This document shows positions 55,926 through 64,000 of a stretch of 64,000 nt of DNA, piece after piece. How positions within the stretch are numbered: the stretch's first letter is position 1; each line of letters starts with the position of its first letter. A model generated the notes under the pieces. That model worked only from the letters and a program-made list of their open reading frames with translations. It did not search any database and was not told where the DNA came from. This stretch comes from JBEVJK01 sp963791325. GTDB taxonomy: Bacteria > Pseudomonadota > Alphaproteobacteria > Rhizobiales > Rhizobiaceae. Both the position numbers and the translations under genes were made by a program. Location of the stretch: the NCBI GenBank assembly GCA_963791325.1, contig CAWBRU010000004.1, positions 248,001-312,000 on the forward strand. The letters are read 5' to 3'.

Positions 55926-56387
55926 ATGCCGAAGCGAAGTGCGGGAATCCTGATGTACAGGTGCCCCGGCGAGGCGGTCGAGGTGCTGTTGGTGCATCCG
56001 GGCGGGCCATTCTGGGCCAAGCGTGATCTCGGCGCCTGGTCGATCCCCAAGGGTGAGTACGAGCCGGACGAGGACCCGGAAAGCTGTGCCAGACGGGAGT
56101 TCGCCGAGGAGCTGGGTGTCGAGCCGCAAGGCACCTTGCGGCCGCTCGGCGAGCTGCGCCAGGGCGGCGGAAAGCTGGTCACGGCCTTTGCGCTCAGCGG
56201 GGATTTCGACGCCGGAACGCTCAATGGCAATACCATCACGATGGAGTGGCCGCCGCGCAGCGGGCGCCGGCAATCGTTCCCCGAGGTCGATCGCGCCGCA
56301 TGGTTCACGCTGCCGGCCGCCCGCGGCAAGATCATCGCCGGACAAGCTCCGTTCCTCGACCGGCTCGAAACCCTGATCTCAAGCTGA
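55926..56387 (+). CDS. NUDIX hydrolase
   Basis: A 153-residue NUDIX protein. The NUDIX box is complete: GEYEPDEDPESCARREFAEE followed by LGV (about residues 44-66). The family hydrolyses nucleoside diphosphates linked to other groups, and the substrate is not predictable. ATG 55926 follows GGAAGAGGG. The N-terminal KRSAGILMYRCPGEAVEVLL is the usual first strands. Confidence 0.9.
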   Translation: MPKRSAGILMYRCPGEAVEVLLVHPGGPFWAKRDLGAWSIPKGEYEPDEDPESCARREFAEELGVEPQGTLRPLGELRQGGGKLVTAFALSGDFDAGTLNGNTITMEWPPRSGRRQSFPEVDRAAWFTLPAARGKIIAGQAPFLDRLETLISS

Positions 56388-57014
56388 GCGGGTGGGCCGG
56401 CGCCATCGTTGCGGGCAAAGCAAGCAGGATTGTCGGATACAAAGGGCAATCGGAAGGTATTTGCTGCCGGCATGACCGCCGGTGTCGCGCGAGCGATTGG
56501 AATGGGGCGGCCCGCGACGGGATGTTGCCGATGGGGCCCGGGCGCAGATCGCCAGCAAGCCGCCGAAAGGCCGAGGCAAGAATCCCGCCCTTGCACCGAT
56601 GCCGGCAGCTCAAAGCCCCCTAAGCCGATCGACAATCACCATGATTGCCTCACAGCCGTCCGACCGGACGGCGAGACGACTATCCCACCGCGTGCGCTGC
56701 AAAGGGTAAAAAACGGATCTGGCCCGCCTGTGCCGGCTTTGCTAAGGTGAAGTGCGTGCCTTGGGGTGGTGCAATGAGGGTTGGTTCTCGTTGGTGGTAT
56801 CTGAGTGGTTTTGCGTATGGCAGCCTTCTATGTGGGATCGCCTATGAAGTCTTCCGATCTCTGTGATCGGAGAAAGGCGCAGCGCTTGCGTTTGACGGAT
56901 TGAGCGACGGCAGAGCTTCTGCTGCCGGACGATTGTCACGACGCTTGCCGTGCCGGCTGCGGGCTCCGTGGCTCGCTCGGGCTCACAGAAAGGTCTCAGC
57001 CGTCGCGTCGGCCT
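56388..57014. other. Long intergenic region with one possible tiny membrane ORF
   Basis: About 630 bases without a recognised gene. A 30-codon frame at 56774-56866 (MRVGSRWWYLSGFAYGSLLC, then GIAYEVFRSL) would encode a single membrane helix, with no convincing ribosome binding site. I give it low weight. Confidence 0.3.
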
Positions 57015-57419
57015 TCAGCGCTGCCGCCCCCGCCGACGGATCATCGCGAGCTCTCCGGCGCCTTTGCCGCGCAGCGGGTCATGCCCCCAGTTCATCAGCG
57101 AATAGCGCCACGGCGAGTGGGCCTTGTCCTTGTCGGGACCGCCTTGCGCGAGGTGGCGGTGAACATAGCCGACGACCTTGCGCATATGCCGATAGTCCGC
57201 ATCGTCGAGATCGGCCTTCTTGGTGCGCTTGATGGCGACGATGCGGCGCCCGGACTCGTGGCCGATCGACTCCTTGCCGTCTGTATCCTTCCAGCCGACA
57301 GCCTGGCTGTCTTTGGTCGCCAGCCATTTTTCGAGCGCGGCGGGGGTCATGTTGACCGCTTCGTCGAACGCCTTCCAGATGTCTTCGCGGTCGAGATTGT
57401 CGTCGGCCTTCGCGCTCAT
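57015..57419 (-). CDS. DUF3140 family protein
   Basis: About 134 residues matching DUF3140: MTPAALEKWLATKDSQAVGW, ESIGHESGRRIVAIKRTKKA, YRHMRKVVGYVHRHLAQGGP and WRYSLMNWGHDP. The family has been called a DNA-binding protein but its role is not established. ATG 57419 (MSAKADDNLDRED) is the probable start. It is divergent from the DJ-1-like gene. Confidence 0.85.
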   Translation of the reverse strand: MSAKADDNLDREDIWKAFDEAVNMTPAALEKWLATKDSQAVGWKDTDGKESIGHESGRRIVAIKRTKKADLDDADYRHMRKVVGYVHRHLAQGGPDKDKAHSPWRYSLMNWGHDPLRGKGAGELAMIRRRGRQR

Positions 57420-57577
57420 CAGCCTGCTCTCGGGCACGTGGCACTCCGCCGGGCAGGTAGCGCGCCGGTCCGCGACGTCCAGTGGATCCGGGTCAGGCGG
57501 GCGCCATTGACGGCGAAGCTCGGGGCACCAGATGCTGGGGCCTCGGTTGAGCGCAGGCGGAAATGCGGTAAGCGACG

Positions 57578-58744
57578 ATGGCGACAGGCAGGAAGCTCCT
57601 CTGGGGCGGCGTCGGAGCGGCGGCCGTCTTTGCGGCTGTGGGGGCGGCCGCCGGGACCGCCTGGATCGTGTCGTTGCCTGGGCAGCCTCGGCCGGCCGGT
57701 GCCCCGCCGGTTCCTGCGGCGGAGACCGCAGCCCTGCTTGCCGGGCTCCGTCCCCGCCGGCCTGGCGTGCGTCCGCTGGTGGCGGTGATCGGGATCAACA
57801 ACGCCACCGAGGTCACCGACTACCTGATGCCCTACGGCATATTGAGCCGCGCCGATGTGGCCGATGTGATCGCGCTGGCGACCGAGCCGGGCTGGATGTC
57901 GGTGTTTCCGGCACTCACCGTCGCACCGCAGGCGACGACGGCGGAGTTCGATCGGTCGCATCCCGCGGGGGCCGATTATGTCGTCGTGCCGGCGATGAGC
58001 CGGGACGACGATCCGGCCGCACTCGCCTGGATCGCCAGGCAGGCAGCGCTGGGGGCGACCGTGATCGGCGTCTGCGCCGGCGCCAAGGTCGTCGCCGCCG
58101 CCGGCCTGCTCGGCCGCAGGCGGGCCACCACCCACTGGTACAATGTCGGCGAGCTCCGCCGGAAGCATCCGACCGTCGACTATGTCGCCGATCGGCGGCT
58201 GGTCGTCGACCGCGGCGTGGCGACCACCACCGGCATTTCCGCCTCGATGCCGGCGATGCTTTTTCTGATCGAAGCGATCGGCGGCCGGAGCCGGGCGCAA
58301 GCTGTGGCCGATCAGCTCGGCGTGAGCCAATGGGACGCCCGCCACGAGAGCAGCGCCTTCGTCTTTTCGCGGCCGTTCGCCCTCACTGCGATCCGCAACA
58401 CGCTGGCCTTGTGGCGGCGGGAGACGTTCGGCATCGAACTCAAGCCAGGCCTCGACCCGGTGGCGCTGGCGCTTGTCGCCGATGCCTGGTCGCGCACCTA
58501 CCGTTCGAAAGCGGTGACCTTTGCCGGTGAGCCGGGGGCGGTCGAGACCCTCGGCGGCTTGCGCATCGGCCCGGACCGGGTGACCCGGAGCTTCGCCGCC
58601 GGACCGGTGTTGCCGAGCCTTGCCGGCCGGGCGCCAGCGGAGGTGCTGGAGGCCACGCTGGCGGCGATCGCCGCGCGCTACGGCTGCGACACGGCACGTT
58701 TCGTGTCGATGCAGCTGGAATATGCGCCAGCCGAAGCGGCCTGA
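57578..58744 (+). CDS. Membrane-anchored DJ-1/PfpI family protein
   Basis: A 388-residue protein with an N-terminal membrane anchor (LLWGGVGAAAVFAAVGAAAG) and a DJ-1/PfpI-like domain at about 60-240. The nucleophile-elbow cysteine is visible (VIGVCAGAKVVAAAGLLGRR, Cys about 166), followed by HWYNVGELRRKHPTVDYVAD, which resembles the GlxA-type regulator sensor domain. The C-terminal part (about 240-388) has no AraC HTH that I can see and a second DJ-1-like stretch. Function unknown. Confidence 0.72.
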   Translation: MATGRKLLWGGVGAAAVFAAVGAAAGTAWIVSLPGQPRPAGAPPVPAAETAALLAGLRPRRPGVRPLVAVIGINNATEVTDYLMPYGILSRADVADVIALATEPGWMSVFPALTVAPQATTAEFDRSHPAGADYVVVPAMSRDDDPAALAWIARQAALGATVIGVCAGAKVVAAAGLLGRRRATTHWYNVGELRRKHPTVDYVADRRLVVDRGVATTTGISASMPAMLFLIEAIGGRSRAQAVADQLGVSQWDARHESSAFVFSRPFALTAIRNTLALWRRETFGIELKPGLDPVALALVADAWSRTYRSKAVTFAGEPGAVETLGGLRIGPDRVTRSFAAGPVLPSLAGRAPAEVLEATLAAIAARYGCDTARFVSMQLEYAPAEAA

Positions 58745-58772
58745 AGTCGGGCAAGGCGGCTGCCGCGGGCGG

Positions 58773-60101
58773 TCAATCCGGAAAGAAGCGGTTTATCGGG
58801 CGCTCTAGGCCGAGATGGTCGCGCAGGGTCGTGCCGTCATAGTCGCGGCGGAAGAGGCCGCGCCGCTGGAGCTCGGGGACCAGCTTGTCGACGACGTCGT
58901 CCAAACCGGCCGGGAGGAACGGAAAGGTGACGTTGAAGCCGTCCGATCCGTCGGTCAGCAGCCATTCCTCCATTTGGTCGGCGATCGTTGCCGGCGTGCC
59001 GACGAAGGCCAGGCTGGCGTAGCCGCCGTAGCGCTGGGCAAGCTGCCGCACCGTCAGGCCCTCGGTCCGTGCCAGCTCGACGACGCGCTCGCGCCCGCTC
59101 CGGCTGGCGTTCGTCTCCGGGATCTCGGGCAGCGGGCCGTCGGGGTCGAATTGAGCGGCGTCGTGGCCGAGCGCGATCGACAGGGAGGCGATCGCACTCT
59201 CGTCGTAGACCAGGCTGTCGAGCTTCGCCCGCTTGGCGCGCGCCTCCGCGACGGTGTCGCCCACCACGATCATGGCGCCCGGCAGGATCTTGATCGCATC
59301 GGGCGCCCGTCCGAGCTGCGCAGCGCGGCCCTTGACGTCGGCGAAGAAGCGCTGGCCGGCGGCAAGGTCGTTGTGGGCGGCAAAGATCACTTCCGCGGTT
59401 TCGGCGGCCAGCTGCCGTCCCGCCTCGGAAGCGCCGGCCTGGACGATGACGGGCCAACCCTGCACCGGTCGAGCGATGTTGAGCGGCCCGCGCACCGAGA
59501 GATGAGGGCCCTGGTGATCCAGCACGTGCAGCTTGGCCGGGTCGAAATAGAGGCCGAGCTCGGCATCGCGGATAAAGGCATCGTCGGCAAAGCTGTCCCA
59601 CAGGCCGGTTACCACGTCGAAGAACTCGCGGGCGCGGCGGTAGCGCTCGTCATGCTCGACATGCTCGTCGAGGCCGAAGTTCAGGGCCGCGTCGGGGTTG
59701 GACGTCGTCACCACGTTCCACCCGGCCCGTCCGCCGCTCAGATGGTCGAGGGAGGCGAAGCGGCGGGCGATGTGATAGGGTGCGTCGAAGGTGGTCGAGG
59801 CGGTGGCGACCAGCCCGATCCGGCTGGTCACGGCGGCAAGCGCCGACAGGAGCGTGAACGGCTCGAACGAGGTCACGGTGTGGCTGCGCCGCAGCGCCTC
59901 GATCGGCATGTTGAGCACGGCCAGATGATCGGCCATGAAGAAGGCGTCGAACTTCGCCGCTTCGAGCTTCTGGGCGAAGCTCTTCAAGTGGGCGAAGTTG
60001 AAGTTGGCATCGGGATAGGCGCCGGGGTAGCGCCAGGCGCCCGTATGCAGGCTGACGGGGCGCATGAAGGCGCCGAGATGAAGCTTGCGCGTGTCGCTCA
60101 T
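58773..60101 (-). CDS. NtaA/DszA-type FMN-dependent monooxygenase
   Basis: A 442-residue bacterial luciferase-like (LLM) flavin monooxygenase of the NtaA/SnaA/DszA group. Signatures are HLGAFMRPVSLHTGAWRYPG, FDAFFMADHLAVLNMPIEAL, RFASLDHLSGGRAGWNVVTT and PVIVQAGASEAGRQLAAETA. These enzymes oxidise aromatic, sulfonated or chelating compounds with FMNH2. ATG 60101 gives the usual MSDTRKLHLGAF start. No reductase partner is adjacent. Confidence 0.88.
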   Translation of the reverse strand: MSDTRKLHLGAFMRPVSLHTGAWRYPGAYPDANFNFAHLKSFAQKLEAAKFDAFFMADHLAVLNMPIEALRRSHTVTSFEPFTLLSALAAVTSRIGLVATASTTFDAPYHIARRFASLDHLSGGRAGWNVVTTSNPDAALNFGLDEHVEHDERYRRAREFFDVVTGLWDSFADDAFIRDAELGLYFDPAKLHVLDHQGPHLSVRGPLNIARPVQGWPVIVQAGASEAGRQLAAETAEVIFAAHNDLAAGQRFFADVKGRAAQLGRAPDAIKILPGAMIVVGDTVAEARAKRAKLDSLVYDESAIASLSIALGHDAAQFDPDGPLPEIPETNASRSGRERVVELARTEGLTVRQLAQRYGGYASLAFVGTPATIADQMEEWLLTDGSDGFNVTFPFLPAGLDDVVDKLVPELQRRGLFRRDYDGTTLRDHLGLERPINRFFPD

Positions 60102-60362
60102 CTGAACATCTCCGCGGCCGCAGCGCCTCGAGCCTGAGGAAACAACGGCAAAGACCGTGCCCGCCTGCGATTGACACCAGGTGCCGCGCAAAGATGACGC
60201 GATGACGGCGGGGAGAACACGAACGTGCTGCCAAAATTGCGGGCTGGCGTGGCAAAGACTTGCCCGGCCGAGGCTCGTGCTGTCCTGAGATGCTCGTCGT
60301 CAGCGAACTTTGAGCTGGACGGGCAGCGACAGGCTCGTGCGCTGGCGGGCAATCTCGGCCGT

Positions 60363-61409
60363 TCAGCCGATCAGCCGGGCTTGGGCAAGCAGGCGGGCAA
60401 TGGGGGTGAAATGCCGTTCGCGCACGCTCTTGCCCAGGCCGACGCTGGCGGCCAAGTCCAACGCCAGCCGGGTGTCCTCGAAAACGGGGGTCGCCGCCTC
60501 GGAGGCGGCGCGCAGGGCCCGCACAGCGGCCGATTGCGTGTCTATGCCAACCACGATCGGCACCGGGGCATCGGCCGGATCGTAGCGCAGCGCCACGCTG
60601 ATGCCGGTGCCGTGGATGAGCAGCGACGGCGCCGGCTGCTGCGGCCGCGCATCGAGCATGCGGCGCCCTTCGCCGCGGCGGAAGCCGCGAATCTCGGGAT
60701 TGCCGATGGTTTCCTTCAGCTCGCGCCGGAGTTCCTGATGGCTCATCCGCTGCTCGCGCCGGAAGAGCGCCTGTTGAAGCGGCAGATCGAGCAATCCGGC
60801 GAGGACCAGCAGCGCCGCGGCGGCCACCGTCAGCAGCGTCAGCGCCTGCCGTGCCGGCTCGACGCCGCAGCCGTTGTCGCAGCCGCCGGCCGCCAGGATC
60901 GCCGGCAGGCTGTTCCAGATGAGCAGCCCGGCGAGGCCGAACCAGCCGCAGAGCTTCAGCAATGAGAGCCCGAATTGGGCGGCGTTGCGCGAGGAGAATA
61001 CCCGCGCCAACATTTGCCCGGGATTGATCCGGTTGAAATCGGGGGTCACCGGATGGAGCGAGAACGGGACCCCCTTGTGATGCATGACGCTGGCGATCAC
61101 TGCAGCCAGTACGACGATGGCCAGCAGCGGCGCCAGGTAGCGCGCCGCCTCGAGGCCGGCGGCGACAACAGCCGCCGGCAGGAGCGGGTCTGCCGGTCCG
61201 GGTGCTGCGATCCGGTCGGCCGCCGACACAAGCAGCCGGTTGAACATGCCGACGACCTCCGGCCAAGTCAGGGCCAGATAGAGAATGCCGGCCACAACGG
61301 CGGCGCCGCTGACGAAATCCTGGCTGTTGGCGATCTGTCCCTTTTCGCGGGCCTTGCGCAGCTTCTGGTCCGTGGGCCGAAGCGATTTTTCCTCGCTGTC
61401 GTCGCTCAC
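60363..61409 (-). CDS. sctU: Type III secretion export protein SctU (FlhB family) without NPTH
   Basis: A 348-residue FlhB/SctU homolog. Four membrane helices span about residues 33-215, and the linker and cytoplasmic domain contain HQELRRELKETIGNPEIRGF. The autocleavage motif NPTH is expected before the VALRY strand, but the sequence there reads LLIHGTGISVALRYDP (about 263-278). The catalytic Asn-Pro pair is absent, so self-cleavage for substrate switching is unlikely. The ATG overlaps the sctT stop by four bases. I prefer a non-flagellar system because R-S-T-U are contiguous and no flagellar genes are near. Confidence 0.82.
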   Translation of the reverse strand: MSDDSEEKSLRPTDQKLRKAREKGQIANSQDFVSGAAVVAGILYLALTWPEVVGMFNRLLVSAADRIAAPGPADPLLPAAVVAAGLEAARYLAPLLAIVVLAAVIASVMHHKGVPFSLHPVTPDFNRINPGQMLARVFSSRNAAQFGLSLLKLCGWFGLAGLLIWNSLPAILAAGGCDNGCGVEPARQALTLLTVAAAALLVLAGLLDLPLQQALFRREQRMSHQELRRELKETIGNPEIRGFRRGEGRRMLDARPQQPAPSLLIHGTGISVALRYDPADAPVPIVVGIDTQSAAVRALRAASEAATPVFEDTRLALDLAASVGLGKSVRERHFTPIARLLAQARLIG

Positions 61410-62197
61410 CGGAACGCCTCGCGCAGCACGTCGAGGCTGGTGCCGAGCAGCGCCAAATGCCCTCGGACGGCATGCACCGCGACCAGCACCGTGAACGGCG
61501 CAACCAAAGCGAAGACGACGTTTTTGTTGGAGAAGGCGAGATAGGAGACGTTGATGTTCTTGCCGAACTTCGCCGACGCCAGATGCACGAGGTCGGACAG
61601 GAACATGAGGGTGAGCAGCGGCCCTGCCAGCACCAAGGCGCCGAGCCCGACGGCTTCCAGCACCGTGAGGAAGGCGTCGGCGCCGCCGGAAAAGAGCGGA
61701 AACGGCGACTGCACGGGCCAGAGCCGATAACTGGCATAGATCAGGCCGGAAACGATCTCGAAGCCGTGGGCATTGGCAAACAGCCAGAGCGTGGCAACGC
61801 TGAGAAGCACCCCGAAGGAACTCAGCTGGCCCCCGGCCGGATCGGGATCGGCCTCGCCGGCGCCGCGGTAGAGGTCGACGATGCCGCCTGCAGCTGCCGC
61901 GACCGCGAAGGGGGCGGAGGCGGCGAAACCCAGGCTGCCGCCGATCAAGAACTCCTTCACCACCGCGGCGAAATAGGGAAGCGCAAGCTCGTCCGGCGCA
62001 TGCTGCGGCGTGTCAGGAGACAGGGCCGGCAACAGCACCGCCAGGGCAAAAGCCATTCGGAGCATGCCGCCGCCGAGGTTCATCCAGAAAAACGCGGCGA
62101 AGAACAGGGCGAAGGCAAATGGCCTCACCAGGCCAAGGGCGGTCCAGTAGGCCCAGACGTCGAACAGGTTCTGTGCGGCGGCAGCGACCGACATCAA
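61406..62197 (-). CDS. sctT: Type III secretion export protein SctT (FliR family)
   Basis: A 263-residue membrane protein with about six helices. FliR/SctT features include VVKEFLIGGSLGFAASAPFA, a mid segment with DLYRGAGEADPDPAGGQLSS, and DLVHLASAKFGKNINVSYLA with FSNKNVVFALVAPF. It forms part of the export gate helical assembly with SctR and SctS. It is coupled to sctU and follows sctS by 36 bases. Confidence 0.88.
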   Translation of the reverse strand: MMSVAAAAQNLFDVWAYWTALGLVRPFAFALFFAAFFWMNLGGGMLRMAFALAVLLPALSPDTPQHAPDELALPYFAAVVKEFLIGGSLGFAASAPFAVAAAAGGIVDLYRGAGEADPDPAGGQLSSFGVLLSVATLWLFANAHGFEIVSGLIYASYRLWPVQSPFPLFSGGADAFLTVLEAVGLGALVLAGPLLTLMFLSDLVHLASAKFGKNINVSYLAFSNKNVVFALVAPFTVLVAVHAVRGHLALLGTSLDVLREAFR

Positions 62198-62233
62198 TGC
62201 GGCGTCCGCTCGGCGCTTCTTTGATGCGTGCGG

Positions 62234-62506
62234 CTAATGGGAGGCATAGGACGCGAAATTGCTGAAAATGGTATCGGCGGTGGCGAAGAGCGGGCCAGCC
62301 AGGGCGCCGCCGAACATCAGCATCAAGAGGCCGACCGCGAGCATTTTCACGGTCTGCGGCAAGGTCTGTTCCTGGATCTGCGTCACTGCCTGGAACAGGC
62401 CGACGACGAAGGCGATGATCGTCGCAATCAAGAGCGGCGGCACCACGAAGATCGCGGTGGCGTAGAGCACGGCGTAGAGCGTGCCGGCCAGGGTGGCTTC
62501 AGACAT
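62234..62506 (-). CDS. sctS: Type III secretion export protein SctS (FliQ family)
   Basis: A 90-residue two-helix protein. The family hallmark QIQEQTLPQTVKMLAVGLLM is between the helices (PPLLIATIIAFVVGLFQAVT and MLMFGGALAGPLFATADTIF). ATG 62506 is eight bases after the sctR stop. Normal length. Confidence 0.9.
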   Translation of the reverse strand: MSEATLAGTLYAVLYATAIFVVPPLLIATIIAFVVGLFQAVTQIQEQTLPQTVKMLAVGLLMLMFGGALAGPLFATADTIFSNFASYASH

Positions 62507-62514
62507 GGCCGGAC

Positions 62515-63024
62515 CTACGCATAGGAGAGGATCAGGCCGTGGACGACCTTGGTCCAGCCGTCGAGGAGGATGAACAGCATCAGCTTGAACGGGATCGACA
62601 CCGTATTGGGCGGCACCATCATCATCCCGAGCGCGACCAGGACGGTGGTGACGATGAGGTCGATGGCGACGAACGGCAGATAGAGCAGAAAGCCGATCTC
62701 GAATGCGCGCTTCATCTCCGAGAGCAGGAACGAGGGCACCAGGATCTGCAGCGAAGAGGCACTCGCCGCCGCCGCATATTTCTGGCCCCAGATCGACACC
62801 GCCGAGTTCTGGAAGAAGGCAAGCTGCTCGGGATCGGCGTGCTTGGTCAGAAAGGCGGTGAGCGGGCCGGCCGCGGCCTGCCCGGCTTGGCGCCAATCGT
62901 CGAAGGAGTTGAAGATGAAGCCGCGCTGATCGACGGCGGCATAGGCGTCGCCGACCACCGGTGCGGCGATGTAGGCGGCCAGGATGATGCTCAAGCCGTA
63001 GAGGATGATGTTCGGCGGCAGCTG
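62515..63024 (-). pseudogene. sctR: sctR (FliP family), C-terminal part, split by a mobile element
   Basis: Codons from 63024 down to 62515 read QLPPNIILYGLSIILAAYIA through PSFLLSEMKRAFEIGFLLYL, MMMVPPNTVSIPFKLMLFIL and the family end DGWTKVVHGLILSYA. The codon directly upstream of QLPPN is TAG (63025-63027). The first third of the protein, ending in the usual RQALGTQ segment, is missing. QxPPN is a conserved FliP/SctR stretch, so the break lies inside the gene. An integrase gene starts about 190 bases further on. Confidence 0.8.
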
Positions 63025-63041
63025 CTACCGCTGATGTGGGG

Positions 63042-63140
63042 TTGCATAGCGTTGCACCCTGTTGCACAAAAACCCGAAAAACCCCATATTTCTAGCCATT
63101 TATTGAGATTGGCTCTTTATTCATGTTGCATACTGTTGCA
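63042..63140. repeat. Helically phased TTGCA repeats beside an integrase gene
   Basis: TTGCA occurs at 63042, 63052 and 63062, and again at 63126 and 63136, always ten bases apart within each group. The two groups flank an AT-rich stretch between the sctR junction and the integrase start. They look like arm-type binding sites for integrase. Confidence 0.5.
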
Positions 63141-63210
63141 TAAAATCGTGTGTCACAGGGTGCAGGTGAAGGTGCAGTGATCGCCGCCCCGAATGTCGAC
63201 AGGGGCATTC

Positions 63211-64000
63211 ATGCGCAGCGTCAACAGGCTCACCGACCGCACGGTCAAAACCCTTTCCCGGCCCGGCAGGCACAGCGATGGGGCAGGCCTCTATTTGGAG
63301 GTCCGGGAGAGCGGCACCCGCAGTTGGCTGTTCATGGCCAAGGCCGCTGGCCGCCAGAAGTGGCTCGGCCTTGGCCGGTATCCCGACACGCCACTCGGTC
63401 TGGCGCGCGAGAAAGCCGCAGCCGCCCGCCGCATGCTGGCCGAGGGCGGCGACCCGTTTGCCGAAGCAAGAAAAGTCCGGGAGCCGACCTTTGGCGAATG
63501 CGTCGACCTGTTCCTCGACGACCAGCGCAAGGCGGCGTGGAAGAGCGCGCCCCACAAGCGCGCTTGGGAGATGACGCTCAGTGATGTCTATTGCCGACAC
63601 ATCCGGCCCATGCAGGTTTCGCAGATCGGCACAAGCGATATCCTACTCACGTTGAAACCGATCTGGATGGCGAAGCCGTCGACTGCGATGCGCCTGCGCG
63701 GACGCATCGAGCGGGTGCTTTCGTTCGCGAAGATGCATGGCTGGCGCGACGAGAACCGGACCAATCCGGCGCAATGGCGCGGACATCTCGACCAACTGCT
63801 GGCGGCACCGAAGAAGCTGCGGCAAGTGCATCATCACGATGCAATGCCCTATGACCGCATTCCTGCCTTTGTCGCACAGCTCAGAACGATCAACACCCTG
63901 TCGGCGCGCGCGCTCGAATTTCTGATCCTCGTTGCCGGTCGAGCCTCGGAAGTCACCGGGGCCTGCTGGGACGAGTTTGATCCTGTCGGCGGTATCTGGC
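63211..64000 (+). CDS. int: P4-type tyrosine integrase (partial, runs off the window)
   Basis: An open frame of 263 codons from ATG 63211 to the edge with no stop. The N-terminus NRLTDRTVKTLSRPGRHSDG then GLYLEVRESGTRSWLFMAKA is the arm-binding domain of P4-like integrases. The core-binding domain follows (FGECVDLFLDDQRKAAWKSA). The catalytic domain starts LEFLILVAGRASEVTGACWD with the first catalytic Arg. It is transcribed away from the broken sctR and marks the left end of a second integrative element. Confidence 0.88.
   Translation, partial: MRSVNRLTDRTVKTLSRPGRHSDGAGLYLEVRESGTRSWLFMAKAAGRQKWLGLGRYPDTPLGLAREKAAAARRMLAEGGDPFAEARKVREPTFGECVDLFLDDQRKAAWKSAPHKRAWEMTLSDVYCRHIRPMQVSQIGTSDILLTLKPIWMAKPSTAMRLRGRIERVLSFAKMHGWRDENRTNPAQWRGHLDQLLAAPKKLRQVHHHDAMPYDRIPAFVAQLRTINTLSARALEFLILVAGRASEVTGACWDEFDPVGGIW

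Noticed and set aside
59650..61737. 695-codon minus-strand frame over the monooxygenase and sctU/sctT
   Set aside because: It crosses three recognised genes in another frame and has no meaningful motifs.
60363..63024. Flagellar fliP-fliQ-fliR-flhB
   Set aside because: No other flagellar gene is near and the contiguous R-S-T-U order fits a non-flagellar export apparatus. This is a preference and not a proof, since the window ends just beyond.
63150..63584. 144-codon plus-strand frame inside the right-hand integrase
   Set aside because: It is in the wrong frame; the frame from ATG 63211 gives a clear P4-type integrase open to the edge.

Overview
The window is high-GC DNA from an alphaproteobacterium, most likely of the order Hyphomicrobiales (Rhizobiales). 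The support is PopZ, an ExoR-type Sel1 protein, a rhizobial-type dispersed palindromic repeat, and the conserved run nagZ-scpA-scpB-tatABC-serS-surE-pcm-LysM/M23. I cannot resolve the genus.

Positions 1-31,530 are compact core chromosome. In order they hold: tRNA-Cys, an isoaspartyl methyltransferase family gene, tolC, popZ, valS, a FadL-like porin, ilvD, exoR, a GFA protein, xthA, erpA, a dGTPase, argS, a 1049-residue SPOR protein, nagZ, the condensin genes scpA/scpB, the Tat translocase tatABC, serS, surE, pcm and an NlpD/DipM-like amidase activator. A scarred stretch (28.46-29.09 kb) carries tandem repeats and a broken DUF429 gene. An SH3 protein and a Gfo/Idh/MocA oxidoreductase follow.

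Positions 31,567-40,375 are an 8.8-kb integrative element in the 3' end of tRNA-Met(CAT). It is bounded by a 50-bp direct repeat with one mismatch and carries a tyrosine integrase next to the right end. Its genes look like a small replicon or phage satellite: an HTH protein, a primase-polymerase, a Walker-A ATPase, an iteron-like TGTTCGC array, a family of variable palindromes and an AT-rich membrane-anchored hydrolase as cargo. Nearly every gene except the integrase and the HTH protein carries one or more small frameshifts, yet the ancestral operon with ATGA overlaps can still be read. This is the most unusual part of the window.

Positions 40.4-60.1 kb are accessory metabolism and envelope. 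They hold a lytic transglycosylase, a membrane methyltransferase, an NAD-binding dehydrogenase and a flavodoxin-fold oxidoreductase. Next come an ECF transporter (T, fused A-A, S), a ribose-type sugar ABC importer with a Tat-exported binding protein and LacI-like operators, a VOC protein, two unrelated serine hydrolases, a NUDIX hydrolase, DUF3140, a membrane-anchored DJ-1/PfpI protein and a flavin monooxygenase. Remnants of mgtC and of a short-chain dehydrogenase are also present.

Positions 60.36-63.02 kb hold sctU, sctT, sctS and sctR of a type III secretion export apparatus. SctU lacks the NPTH autocleavage motif. sctR is cut in two at its conserved QxPPN stretch, where a second integrative element with a P4-type integrase begins and runs off the right edge.
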